DNA of 64,000 nucleotides from Zizania palustris (lineage: Eukaryota > Streptophyta > Magnoliopsida > Poales > Poaceae). The stretch is from NCBI GenBank assembly GCA_019279435.1, contig JAAALK010000082.1:13966594-14030593 (forward strand), given 5' to 3'. Shown in pieces: positions 44,320 through 55,853 of this stretch. The notes beneath the pieces were generated by a model. It was given only the letters and a program-made list of their open reading frames with translations, had not been told where the DNA came from and did not search any database. Position 1 is the stretch's first letter. Every line of letters starts with the position of its first letter. Made by a program: the position numbers and the translations under genes.

Positions 44320-44385
44320 CTTGTTCAGCGAAAGGCGAGGGAGGGACTTCCGGGAAGTATTCCGGCTCCTCGGTGGCGTCGTAGT
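44320..44385 (-). other. Tekay-A LTR: candidate 66-base acidic exon with GC donor
   Basis: T-rich tract then AG before the exon; donor AAG/GCAAGT after it. Encodes an acidic proline-rich peptide (EEPEYFPEVPPSPFAEQ). Differences among the three LTR copies lie mostly at third codon positions. Confidence 0.4.
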
Positions 44386-46420
44386 CTTTTCAATATAATA
44401 AAGTAAAATAAAAAGAACGCAACATTCAATCAAACAATATAACATTACATGATAAGCACATAAGTTAAAGTTGGTTTGATTAAAAATAAAATAAATTCAA
44501 TTGCTAAGGTCCTGAGATTTATTTCATAATAAATTTTAAAGGAATTAAAATGAAAAGTTGTCCTTTTTAGAAAGGGGTGTTTAAATGTGATTATTGTCAT
44601 ATTAAGTTTCCTAATAAACTTTTAAATGGAAAGTTCATGTTAGTTTAATGGTTTTTAGTACATGGACAGAAAGGAAATAAATATAAATTTTTCTGAAGTT
44701 TAAATATTTGAATTTGTATCTTAACCCTAAAGGCATTTGAATATCCATTTGAATAAACATGAAATGTCCAAAATAAACCTACTGTTTTTATTGCATAAAC
44801 ATGTAGAGAATAATATTATGAATTTTCTGAAATTGGAATGGCAATTTTTAGAGTTCAAATGTGCCAGATATGAATTTTACAAGTTTTAAACCTTTTCTGG
44901 AATTTATTTTCAATTTTAAATCCTCTCGGGTCCACGATGAGCCAGGCTCACGGTGAACCCGCGCACTGTGTGCATGCGCCGGATCCAGATCCGCCGTTGG
45001 ATCGCGATCGGGCGGTCACGGGCGAGGCGGGGGAGTTAAAATGACGTGGACGGCTGAGATTAAAACGTTTGAACCGGTACGCGATGGACGTTCCAGATTA
45101 AACGTGGGTTTTTAAAACTAACGGATGCGCGAGATTAAAACATACCCCTTCGCTCAGATCCGACGGCGCAGATTAAATCGCACATGGGATTTAATCGGTA
45201 CCGTTAGATCCAGATCGCACGGCCAGGATCAGATCCGACACGGCACGGGTACTCGACCCATGCCGGTCGTCTTCTCCGGCGACGGCGAGCGGGCCAGCGG
45301 CCACGGCGGGCAACGGCGGTCGGGTCTAAGGCCTAAAATGGAAAGAGGGAGCTACGGGGATCACGAGGGTACCCTTGCAGCGGCGAGCGGTCGATGGAGC
45401 GAGGCCGGCGACGAGCGGGGGCGGCGAAGGTGTTCGGTTCCTTGGCGGCGACGGCGATCTGGCGGGGTCCGGCGTCGATGGAGGGGTGGCCGAGGTCGGG
45501 GATGTCCGTGCGGTCGTAGAGGTGCGGTCGGCGAGGGCGGAGGGGGACTCCGGCGACGGCGAGCGACGACTGAAGTGGGGGCGGCGGTGGTGCGCTAAAA
45601 CTTGGGGTGAGGGCGTTCTGTGCGTTCTCGCAACGTGTAAGCGTGGGGGTGAAATGCGGGTGGCCAGGGGGTTTAAATAGGGTCACCGGCGGGGGCAGAG
45701 GGGGCGCAATTGACGGTGGCCGAGGGTTAAAGCGTTTAAACGCCAGCGAGGTTCGGGTGGCATGCAGATTCATCGAACCGGGACGCAATCGGGCTGGGTT
45801 TAATGGGGGAAACGGTCACCGGAGTGCGGGGGTTTGAATGCTGTGCTTAATTCGGGGGAAGGGGGTCGGGAGCGACGGATCGAAGGCGCATTATTGCGTC
45901 GGCCGGCGAGGGGGGGGATTTGGGGGCGGATCTCGCGGAGACGAAGGATCCGACAGGTGGGGGCCACCTGCCAGTGAGCGCGAACGAGCGAGGGAGGCGA
46001 CTGACGGGTGGGGCCGTGGCATCGGGCGCGCGCGCGAGGGGAGGCATTCGGCACCGACAGGTGGGACCAGGCTGTCAGCCTAAGGCGAGCGCGGGTGATG
46101 GGCTGGGCCGGCCGGGAGAGAGAGAAGGGAGGAGGAGGGCCCAATGCTGTTTTAAAATATTTTCTGATTAAAAATAATTGCAGAAATTGGTTTAAAATAA
46201 TAGGGCTACTTCCAAGCTTGGTAAAAGTTTATAAAAATTCTCAAAAATAAATTTTAGCCTTGGGAGTTTATACAAAAATTTTCAACTCCTGGTTTGGTCA
46301 TTAACTCTATGTTGTAGTTCAAAAGGGTATAAAAGGATATTAAAGGTATTTTCAGAATATAAAATCCAGGAAATTAAATTAAATAATATTTTTATTGTTT
46401 TGGAAATTTGGGGTGTTACA

Positions 46421-46776
46421 GGTATTTATAGACTAGATACATTAGGAAAAGACCTCTTTACCCTCTAATTACAACCAACTTAGATGATACTGTTCAATAT
46501 TCTTCGTAGGGTTAAAAGGGTAAAATACTAAATTAACAGTGAGAAGGTAATTCTTCTATCCTTGCTAGTAGTACCCCTCCGGGTAAAGAGATTCCGGGAC
46601 TCTTTGTCATGTCGAAGGCTTTGCGGAGACCTTCATTGTAGAAGGCTTCGAATGTAGTGAAGCCTTGATGCTTTAGGACCTCTGAAGATCAAGGCTTCTA
46701 ACTTCCTTTTGTCTTCTAATAACATTGTTGTAGAGGTTTTAAAATGATGTTGAGGATGAAATATTTCCCCCCAACA
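46421..46776 (-). repeat. TAT LTR fragment (TAT-3)
   Basis: Similar to 5181-5505 of the TAT-1 LTR, including TATTTATA at 46423-46430, and ends CCCCAACA. The missing front half was displaced by the Tekay-A insertion beside the TATA box. Confidence 0.7.
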
Positions 46777-47356
46777 ATTTGGCTTATGAACCCCTGAATG
46801 CTATGAAAGGCCAAGTCATTGCAAATTTTATAGTTGATCACCATGTATATGTCAATTAGAGTAGTGATACTGCCTTGATTGAAGTAATACAATGGAAACT
46901 TTTCTTTGATGGTTCTGCTTGTAAGAATGGCCAAGGTGTTGGAGTTGTGCTCATATCACCTAGTGGTATGAGTTTCGAGACCTCGGCCCATTTAGAATTT
47001 CCTTGTACTAATAATCAAGCTGAATATGAAGCTCTTTTGTTAGGACTTGAATTTCTAAGCTCCATGGGTATTAAATATATTCATGCATATGGTGATTCAT
47101 TATTAGTAGTTCAACAAGTAGCTAAAGACGCTCAATGTTTTAATGGTTTGCTAAATAGCTATTTGGATAAATGTCTAGACATAATTGCTACTCTTGATGA
47201 TTTTGAGATTTCACATGTGTCTAGAGAAGCCAATTCAGTAGCAAATGACTTGGCTCAGCAAGCATCTGGTTACAAAATTAAAAGTGGTAAATTTTTAGCT
47301 CAAGAAAAACCGATGCTTGACTTTATTTCAGTACCTGAGTCAGAACACATCGGTCT
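46777..47356 (+). pseudogene. Gypsy-E RNase H fragment
   Basis: Plus-strand coding remnant. It begins in the RT-RNase H linker (AYEPLNAMKGQVIANFIVD), passes a TAG at 46857, then gives a full RNase H domain: FFDGSACKNGQG (Asp), NNQAEYEALLLGLEF (Glu), AYGDSLLVV (Asp) and SREANSVANDLAQQ. It looks like the TAT/Ogre-type extra RNase H. The fragment is bounded by a TAT LTR on the left and an inserted Copia LTR on the right. It should not be read as a host RNase H gene. Confidence 0.75.
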
Positions 47357-49555
47357 TGTGGGATCGGAATAGGCGACTAGAGGGGGGTGAATAGGCGCCT
47401 CGACAAATTCTCGTTAATAAGATGGCCTGTTCAGAACACCCAACGCACCTCTAACAGACTGCAGAAACAAAATTAAGAATCACGGTACAAATCTAGAATA
47501 AAAATCAACTCAATTTGAAATTTCCTTCTAGATTGGAGTTTGAAACGCCAAACTACTCTGTCGGTAATTGATTTGCCGATCTACAGATTCTAGATCGATA
47601 ATTGAAATGCCGACAGGAGGCTATCGGTAATTGATTTGCCGACAGAGTTTAGAATTTTCAGAGAACAAATTAGAAACAGAATTGATTCATAAGTTAATAC
47701 AGAACCACAGAAACAGATTAAAGAGACAATTCTAGAAGCTGTATTCAACACTTAGATATTACTTCAGATTAACTTCTAGATGAACCAACTAGATTGCAAT
47801 ACTGATGATTCAATCAGAGCAGAACTGAATTTCTGAAATCCTTTCAAAACTCCTGTGTTGAATGATGAACAAAGTTGAAACCAGATCAGTTTTAAATAAT
47901 CCAGACCAACCTTGTTCAGCCAAAAGTTTTAATCCCAAAACAGTATACTTCCACTTATCAGAAGTATTGCACTGAATTTAGTTCATATCAGAGAATGAAG
48001 TGTATGTCAAATAAATGCACACAGATCGACAATAACTGATACAGAAACATTCAGAAATTATTCCAGGTAAAGAGCATCAGAACATGTTTTGTTTGCTCAG
48101 AAAATGCTTGATGCTCTCATCAGTATTGTATAGAAACAATCAGCAACAAGAAATTAAATCATAGTAGAAACATATCAAGAACAGAAATCAAACCTATGAA
48201 CATGAACTCCTTTGAAAAACTGCAACAGAACCTAGATGCAATTGTAAACAACTCAACTATGATTCTGTTTGATTGTCAATACAATGCATCAGGGATTATG
48301 GCAATAGAATGAATCAGGTTCAACCATCCTGAGTTGTATCCTGTATTGCAATAATTCTTTGGCAAATATATTTAAACAGAAGAACTAACCAAGACTTATA
48401 CAAGAATCATTATCTCTGAACAGTGACCAAATCATGGAAATCAGAATAGAATTGATGATTCCATTTCAGTAAACAAAAGTTGTCACAATTGAAGCATAGT
48501 CGATGAAGAACTAAAGCACAACCTGAACCAAACCAAAGACTCTAAAACAGCAAGATTAGTCACAAGTGCACAACAACAACTTTGAATCAGTGCAATAGGT
48601 ACTGTTCTGATACTTCTAATGTACTATAGTATGTAATCAAGGACCAAAACCAATCACTCTCATGAAGAACACACTAATCCACAGAAACTTTCTCAAGGAA
48701 AGAGATCAGATCAAAAATATTTAGAACATAATGACTGAATCTAGAAGAAATAAATCTGTTGTAATACTTTCATGCACCAAATCAATTCAAGAACTGAAGT
48801 TTCAATCAATTTAGATCATATAAAGAATCACAGGTGGAATCACTTTGATATACCAAATCTGAATCAAGAAGATTAACCATGAACAAACTGCCAAAAGATT
48901 GATTCTCAAAGAAAAGAGGATATAGAACTCACCTGTGCAAGATAGACGCTATGGCTATGCTATTCCTCATCCGGGACAGAAACAAAGTAGCCTTGCGCTG
49001 TACACTTTCAGGCCAAAGGAATAACGCTGCAATTTTGTAGATGATGAAGAACAGCGCGATGCACCTGTAGAATCTAATCATGAATAGCAGTCTTCAATGA
49101 ACATGAGCAAACAAATCACACAACCAACACATATCCATGGCACTAGAATAGCTCTTGGCCGAAAGTTCTGTAGCATAACCAGGGAATAAACGTTGTGGTT
49201 TTCTTAACAAAAGGAACAATGCGATCAGAAACAAAAGGAATAGCGTACTATTTTGAATCAAGGTAATACTTCAAAGATATTTGAGCAAGAAAGAAACAAG
49301 GAGGCAAAATCAACACACAAAGCAAAGATGAATACAATTCTAGTAAGGTAGCCCCCAAAAGTTCAGCCACTTGTTCACAAAATAAACTCCTATTTATTGG
49401 AATTTAAAATCACTTTCTGATACGACGATTTTCAGCTGAAACCGACAAAGCCTTCCCGATCACCGACATGTAACACAAGACTGACGTCGCTTTCTGACTA
49501 CCCTTAACAGTGGCAAGGAGGGTGGAGTCGCCAGGTAATCAGATCACAAGCAAAT
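47357..49555 (-). repeat. Sirevirus-like LTR (minus strand), interrupted by Tekay-C
   Basis: Opens TGTGGGATCGGAATAGGCG, the inverse of the Sire-2 LTR end. No primer site lies to its left, so it is a 3' LTR or solo LTR. AT-rich with no coding frame. A motif around CGGTAATTGATTTGCCG recurs at 47560-47645. It ends where the Tekay-C LTR starts at 49556, so its true right end may be beyond. Confidence 0.7.
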
Positions 49556-51586
49556 TGTAACACCCCAAATTTTCAAAGAAATAAAAATATTATTTAATCC
49601 AATTTCCTGGAATTTATTATTTTGGAAATACCTTTAATACCCTCCTCCACCATTTCCTGGAATGTATGATCCTAAGTCCAAGATATATTTTTGAGAATTT
49701 TTACAAATTTTTACCAACCTTGGAAGTAGCCCTATTATTTTAAACCAATTTCTATAATTATTTTTAATCAGAAAACATTTTAAACAGTAATGGGCCTCCC
49801 TCCTCCCTTTCTCTCTCTCCCGGTCGGCCCAGCCAGTTGCCCTCGCCCGCCTCGGACTGACAACCCGACCCCACCCATCAGCGAGCCCCTCTCCTCTCGC
49901 GCGCGCGCCTGACACCCTGGCCCCACCTATCGGCGCCAACCGCCCCCTCTCGCGCCCGAGCCCGACCCCACCTGTCAGCCGCCTCACTCACTCGCTCGCG
50001 CCCGCTAGCATGTGGCCCCCGCCTGTCAGATCCTTCATCTCCGCAAGATCCGCCCCCAAATCTCACCCCCCTCACCGGTCGATGCCTTAATGCGCCTCAG
50101 ATCCGTTGCTCCCGACCCCCTCCCCCCAAATTGAGCCCGGCATTCAAACCCCCACACTCCGCCGACCGTTTCCCCCTTTAAACCCAGCCGGATCGTGTCC
50201 CGATTCAATGAATCCACATGCAACCCGAAACTCGCCGACGTTTAAACGCGTTTACTCCTGGCCACCGTCAATTGCGCCCCCCTGCCCCCACCGATGACCC
50301 TATTTAAACCCCCTGGCCATCCGCGTTGTACCCCTACGCTCACACGCTACAAGATCGAACAGAACGCCCCCTCTACAACTTTTAACTCTCCACCGCCGCC
50401 CGCACTCCGGTCGCCGCTCACCGTAGCTGGTGACCTCCTCCGTCCTCGCCGTCCACACCATTGTGACCGCACGGACCTCGCCAGCCTCGGCCACCACTCC
50501 GTCGTCGACGAACCCCACCGGATCGCCGTCGCCGCCAAGGACCCGAACGCCTTCGCCGCCTCCACTCGTCGCCGGCCTTGCTCTGTCGACCGTTCGTCAC
50601 CGCAAGGGTACCCTCATGACCCCTGCAGTGTCCTCTTTCCGTTTTAGGCCTTAGGTATGACCGCCGTCGCTCGCCGTGGCCCCTGGCCCGCTCGCCGTCA
50701 CCGAAGAAGACGACCGGCACGGGTCGAGTACCTGTGCCGTGTCGGATCTGATCCCGACCGTCCGATCGTGATTGGACGACTCAGGTTATATCACACGTTC
50801 GGTTTAATCTGGTTCATCGGATCGCAGCGAAGGGGTACGGTCTAATCTGAGTCGTTCGCTAGATTTAAAAACCCGCGATGAATATGGGTCATCCATCGCG
50901 TACCGGTTCAGCGTTTTAATCCTGGCCGTCCGCGATAACTTAACTCCCCCGCCTCGTCCGTGACCGCCCGATCACGATCCAATGATGGATCTCGATCCGG
51001 CGCACGCGCACATTGCGTGGGTTCACCGTGGGCCTGTCTCACCGTGGACCCGAGGATATTTTGAGTTTAATTTAAATTCCAGAAATGCTTTTAAACTTCA
51101 AAAATTCATATCTGGCACATTTTAACTTCAAAAATTACCATTCCAATTTCAGAAAATTTGTAATATTATTCTCTTCATGTTCATACAATAAAATAGTATG
51201 TTTACTTTGGATTTTTCACTTTTATTTAAATAGGTATTCAAATGCCTTTAGGGTAAAAATGTAAATTCAATTATTTAAATTTCAGTAAAGTTTATATTTA
51301 TTCCTTTCTGTTCATATACTGAAAACCATTAAATTGTCCATGAACCTTTCATTTTAAAATTTAGTAGAAGACTTAAAATGGGATTACTCACATTTAAAAC
51401 CCTTTTTACAAAGGACTACATTTCATTATAATTCCTTCTAAATTATTTATAAAATAAATTTCAGAAACTTAACAACCTGATTTCCTTTAAATTAAACCAA
51501 TTTAGGCCTATGTGCGTGTTGTGTGATTTTATATTGTTTAATTTAATGTTGTATTTATTTTATTTTACTTTATTTATATTGGGAAG

Positions 51587-51652
51587 ACTACGACGCCGCC
51601 GAGGAGCCGGAATATTACCCGGAAGTTCCTCCCTCCCCATTCGCTGAACAAG
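51587..51652 (+). other. Tekay-C LTR: candidate 66-base acidic exon with GC donor
   Basis: Preceded by a T-rich tract ending AAG and followed by GCAAGT. Codes for EEPEYYPEVPPSPFAEQ in a frame that enters and leaves in the same phase. Confidence 0.4.
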
Positions 51653-52715
51653 GCAAGTCACCAAACAACACTTTTGAGCATATTGAACCGATGATTTATC
51701 AAACTATCGCTAAAACACATAGGATATACATGCATTAGTCAAATGAAACCCTTACAATATATTTATTTAGGATCCCCGACCTTGATGTGCAACCCAAGCC
51801 ATGCTATCTCGCCTAACCTCCTTGTCACCATATGATTAGTATCATTAGCTAGTGTCCATTGTATTGACACGATCGCCATAGGATAAAAATGAGTCGTAGC
51901 AAAATTGTTCTACTATATGATCCCCGTTACTTCTTATCTTTGGAATTCTGTCGGTGATGAGTTGTGGTTGTGAGTGAATGCATGGTGGGTTCCGGGTGCA
52001 AGCTAGGGCATTGGTCGGTAGCACCCGGGGCACTATAAGGACCGGTCTGCGGGATCCGTTGCAATACACTTCCGTACTAACCACAAGTCTAATGGGTAAG
52101 TCCTAACTAAGGTATGGAGTGTTCCAAACCGAGGCCATCATTTGGAGATGGGTCAAGCAGCACCTGCGGGTGGCTTGTACCGACGTGGTGCAAAAGGCGG
52201 TGCGACGTTAGCCGGGATGCGGCCCGGTGCGCTGGCGAAACCTAGAGCGGGTGGTTATCGCTTGGAGCATTTCATGCCGAGGTTTTGGCACGAGTTCCCG
52301 TGGTATGGTCATCTCGTTACACTTTGGTGTAGGGGATGAGTGCGTGCCTTATGGGTACAGTAGTACATCTCTGATCAGAGTCTTAAATCTTTTCGAAAAG
52401 CCGAGCCCACGGTCAAGGGCGGGTTGCGTGACATCCCACAGTTAGATTACTTTTGATATGTATGTGCATGATGGTTTGACATGTAAGGACTGTTGTGCGA
52501 GGAGGTAAAATGTACTCCTCGAGTTAGATGATATCATTGTTGTTCATGTATACTTTCCGCATGATAAAACTTGACTACATTAACTGCAATAACTGAAAAT
52601 GTACTTTTCCGCACTTTTAGCCATTATCCTTCCTCTTGTTATTACCTTGCATTATTATTGCATTTGCGGTGGCTTGTTGAGTACTTTTTGTACTCATACC
52701 CGTTGAACACCTCAG

Positions 52716-52747
52716 AGGATGCCTACTACGAAGACGGTCTAGAGTAG
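52716..52747 (+). other. Tekay-C LTR: candidate terminal acidic exon
   Basis: After the acceptor ACACCTCAG, codons for EDAYYEDGLE and TAG. A GC-AG intron of 1063 bases (51653-52715) would join it in frame to the exon at 51587-51652. Confidence 0.4.
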
Positions 52748-52964
52748 CGACCCAGTCAAGTGAAAAGATCTTGAAGAAGGCGTTCGTCATGCATTTCAAT
52801 TATTTTTATTATTGTTTTTATTAAACTCTGATGTAATAAATATGGTCTGCGTACCATGAATATTGTCATATGTACGATTGTAACATGATGAACCTCTTGT
52901 ATTATTGTATTTCATATGAAATTCAATAATGTCTCAATTTCGATAAATCGGGGGCGTTACAAGA

Positions 52965-52977
52965 TGGTATCAGAGCC
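52965..52977 (+). promoter_or_regulatory. Tekay-C primer binding site
   Basis: TGGTATCAGAGCC, three bases after the LTR end; initiator Met-tRNA type. Confidence 0.88.
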
Positions 52978-53099
52978 GACTTGACTGTAGGAAGCCAAAC
53001 AGACCCGCCTAGCCAATAGCTGCAGAAAATTATTTCTCGAAAACCTACTTTATAAACTTTGTTCCTCCCCTCACTTTTCCTCAAGTTGTTGTTTTGTAG

Positions 53100-53138
53100 A
53101 TGCCTGTCTACCAAGTCCACAGCTACTGCCGCCACTAC
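53100..53138 (+). CDS. Tekay-C ORF0, first 13 codons before the gap
   Basis: ATG then MPVYQVHSYCRHY, identical to the start of ORF0 in Tekay-A and -B, with the same spacing from the primer site. The rest lies in the N gap. Confidence 0.7.
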
Positions 53139-54138
53139 NNNNNNNNNNNNNNNNNNNNNNNNNNNNNNNNNNNNNNNNNNNNNNNNNNNNNNNNNNNNNN
53201 NNNNNNNNNNNNNNNNNNNNNNNNNNNNNNNNNNNNNNNNNNNNNNNNNNNNNNNNNNNNNNNNNNNNNNNNNNNNNNNNNNNNNNNNNNNNNNNNNNNN
53301 NNNNNNNNNNNNNNNNNNNNNNNNNNNNNNNNNNNNNNNNNNNNNNNNNNNNNNNNNNNNNNNNNNNNNNNNNNNNNNNNNNNNNNNNNNNNNNNNNNNN
53401 NNNNNNNNNNNNNNNNNNNNNNNNNNNNNNNNNNNNNNNNNNNNNNNNNNNNNNNNNNNNNNNNNNNNNNNNNNNNNNNNNNNNNNNNNNNNNNNNNNNN
53501 NNNNNNNNNNNNNNNNNNNNNNNNNNNNNNNNNNNNNNNNNNNNNNNNNNNNNNNNNNNNNNNNNNNNNNNNNNNNNNNNNNNNNNNNNNNNNNNNNNNN
53601 NNNNNNNNNNNNNNNNNNNNNNNNNNNNNNNNNNNNNNNNNNNNNNNNNNNNNNNNNNNNNNNNNNNNNNNNNNNNNNNNNNNNNNNNNNNNNNNNNNNN
53701 NNNNNNNNNNNNNNNNNNNNNNNNNNNNNNNNNNNNNNNNNNNNNNNNNNNNNNNNNNNNNNNNNNNNNNNNNNNNNNNNNNNNNNNNNNNNNNNNNNNN
53801 NNNNNNNNNNNNNNNNNNNNNNNNNNNNNNNNNNNNNNNNNNNNNNNNNNNNNNNNNNNNNNNNNNNNNNNNNNNNNNNNNNNNNNNNNNNNNNNNNNNN
53901 NNNNNNNNNNNNNNNNNNNNNNNNNNNNNNNNNNNNNNNNNNNNNNNNNNNNNNNNNNNNNNNNNNNNNNNNNNNNNNNNNNNNNNNNNNNNNNNNNNNN
54001 NNNNNNNNNNNNNNNNNNNNNNNNNNNNNNNNNNNNNNNNNNNNNNNNNNNNNNNNNNNNNNNNNNNNNNNNNNNNNNNNNNNNNNNNNNNNNNNNNNNN
54101 NNNNNNNNNNNNNNNNNNNNNNNNNNNNNNNNNNNNNN
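53139..54138. other. Assembly gap, 1000 N
   Basis: Exactly 1000 N, so a placeholder length. Left is the plus-strand leader of Tekay-C; right is the middle of the minus-strand 3' LTR of Tekay-B. The two cannot join within 1 kb if both elements are complete. Confidence 0.98.
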
Positions 54139-55810
54139 AAACATGTAGAGAATAATTTTATGAATTTTCTGAAGTTGGAATGGTAATTTTTAGAGTTCAA
54201 ATGCATTAGATATGAATTTTACAAGTTTAAAAGCATTTCTGGAATTTATTTTCAAATTTTAATTCCCTCGGGTCCACGGTGAGCCAGGCCCACGGTGAAC
54301 CCGCGCACTGTGCGCGTGCGCCGGGTCGATCTGGACCGTCGGATCCAGATCCGACGCGCGAGGGCGAGGCGGGGCGCGTAAGTGACTACGGACGGCCAGG
54401 ATTAAAACATTCGAAGGGGTACCACGTGGACGCACGAGATTAAACGCAGGGTTTTAAAACCAACGGACGCACGAGATCGCACCGTACCGCTTCACTCAGA
54501 TCCGATGGCCCGGATTAAACCGAACAGATGATTTAATCCCGAGCGTTGGGTCTAGATCGCACGGCCAGGATTGAATCCGGCACAGTGCGTGTCGGGGGGG
54601 GGGTAAAGTACCCCTTCTTCCCCGACTCCGGCGATGCGACGGCGAGCGATTCCGGCGAGGTTGAGGGTTATCTAGCCTATCTAGGACTAAAAACGGAAAG
54701 GGGGTACCGAGGGGGACAAAAGGGTACCCTTGTGGTGTTCCGGGGTCGACGGGGTGAGGCCGGCGACGAGCGGTGGCGGCGAAGGTCCTCGGTTCCTCGG
54801 TGGGGACGGCGATCCGGCGAGGTTCGTCGTCGATGGAGTGGTGGCCGGGGTCGTAAGGTTCGGCGGTCACGACGGTGCGGTCGGCGTGGACGGAGAGGGG
54901 CTCCGGCGACGGCGAGCGACGGCTGAAGAGGTGACGGCGGTGGTGCGCTAAAACTTGGAGTGAGGGCGTTCTGTGCGTTCTCGCACGTGTAGGCGTGGGG
55001 GTGAATGTGGGTGGCCAGGGGGTTTAAATAGGACCACCGGCGGGGACAGAGAGGGCGTAGTCTACGGTGGCCGGGAGTTAACGCGTTTAAACGCCGGCGA
55101 GGTTCGGGTGGCATGCAGATTCATCGAACCTGGACGCATCGGGCTGGGTTTAATGGGGGAAACGGTCACCGGAGCGCGGGGGTTGAATGCCGGGCTCAAT
55201 TTGAGGGAAGGGGGTCGGGGGCAACGGATCCGAGGCGCGTTATTGCGTCGGCCGGCGAGGGGGGGATTTGGGGGCGGATCTCGCGGAGACGACGAATCCG
55301 ACAGGTGGGCCAAGGTGGTCAGCGGGAGCGAGTGCGCGAGAGAAGGGACTGACGGGTGGGACCGAGTTGTCGGTGTGCGCGCGCGCGAGGGAAGGAAACC
55401 GGTGCCGACAGGTGGGGCCGGACGAGGGTGTAGAGAGGAGGTCGCTGACGGGCGGGGTCCACTAGTCAGAAGGCGCGCGCGGGTGGGATTGGGCTGGGCC
55501 GGCCGGGGGAGAGAGAGGGGAGGGAGGGGGCCCAATACTGTTTTAAAACATTTCTAAATAAAAATAATTCCAGAAATTAGGTTAAAATATTAGGGCTACT
55601 TCCAAGGTTGATAAAAATTTATAAAATTCCCAAAATTATATTTTGGTCTTAGGATCATATACAAAAAGTTTCACCTCCTAGTTTGGTCATCTACTCTATG
55701 TTGTAGTTCAAAATGGTATAAAAGGGAATTAAAAGTATTTTCTGAAATAATAATTCCAAGAAATTGAATTTAATAATATTTTTATTGTTTTGAAAATTTG
55801 GGGTGTTACA
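54139..55810 (-). repeat. Tekay-B 3' LTR, first half
   Basis: Right end GGGGTGTTACA; the left half is lost in the gap. The stretch 54139-54930 is nearly identical by eye to 63217-64000 of the 5' LTR, with a handful of substitutions and a few short indels. TATTTAAA at 55022-55029. Confidence 0.88.
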
Positions 55811-55826
55811 AACCTATCCCCCTTAC
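55811..55826 (-). other. Tekay-B polypurine tract
   Basis: Minus strand GTAAGGGGGATAGGTT directly before the 3' LTR. Confidence 0.75.
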
Positions 55827-55853
55827 AAGAATCTCGTCCTCGAGATTGGAACG

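Larger units (their letters stand above)
43037..46420 (-). repeat. Tekay-A 5' LTR
   Basis: 3384 bases; on the plus strand TGTTGCGCCCCGATTT to TTGGGGTGTTACA. Aligns along its length with the LTRs of Tekay-C (opposite strand) and Tekay-B. The TATA-like TATTTAAA is at 45671-45680. Its GC-rich part (about 44940-46140) yields many open frames on both strands, which I do not call genes. Confidence 0.9.
49556..52961 (+). repeat. Tekay-C 5' LTR
   Basis: 3406 bases, TGTAACACCCC to GGGGGCGTTACA, plus strand. TATTTAAA at 50301-50308 gives a promoter about 745 bases in. Followed by a Met-tRNA primer site. The GC-rich part (about 49800-51050) opens many frames without recognisable domains. Confidence 0.9.

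Noticed and set aside
45125..46250. GC-rich frames in the Tekay-A LTR as a captured host gene
   Set aside because: Open in many frames on both strands without a consistent start or domain; shifts occur between LTR copies.
46875..47372. Host RNase H-like gene
   Set aside because: The upstream linker is that of a Gypsy pol, with a stop, and LTRs of other elements bound it on both sides.
50335..50607. First exon for the LTR-encoded acidic peptide, ending at GTACCC
   Set aside because: The phase would fit in Tekay-C, but there is no ATG, the donor is weak and GC-rich sequence keeps frames open by chance.
53059..54206. Open frames of 350-430 codons across the gap
   Set aside because: Nearly all residues come from N; only the first 13 codons of ORF0 are real.
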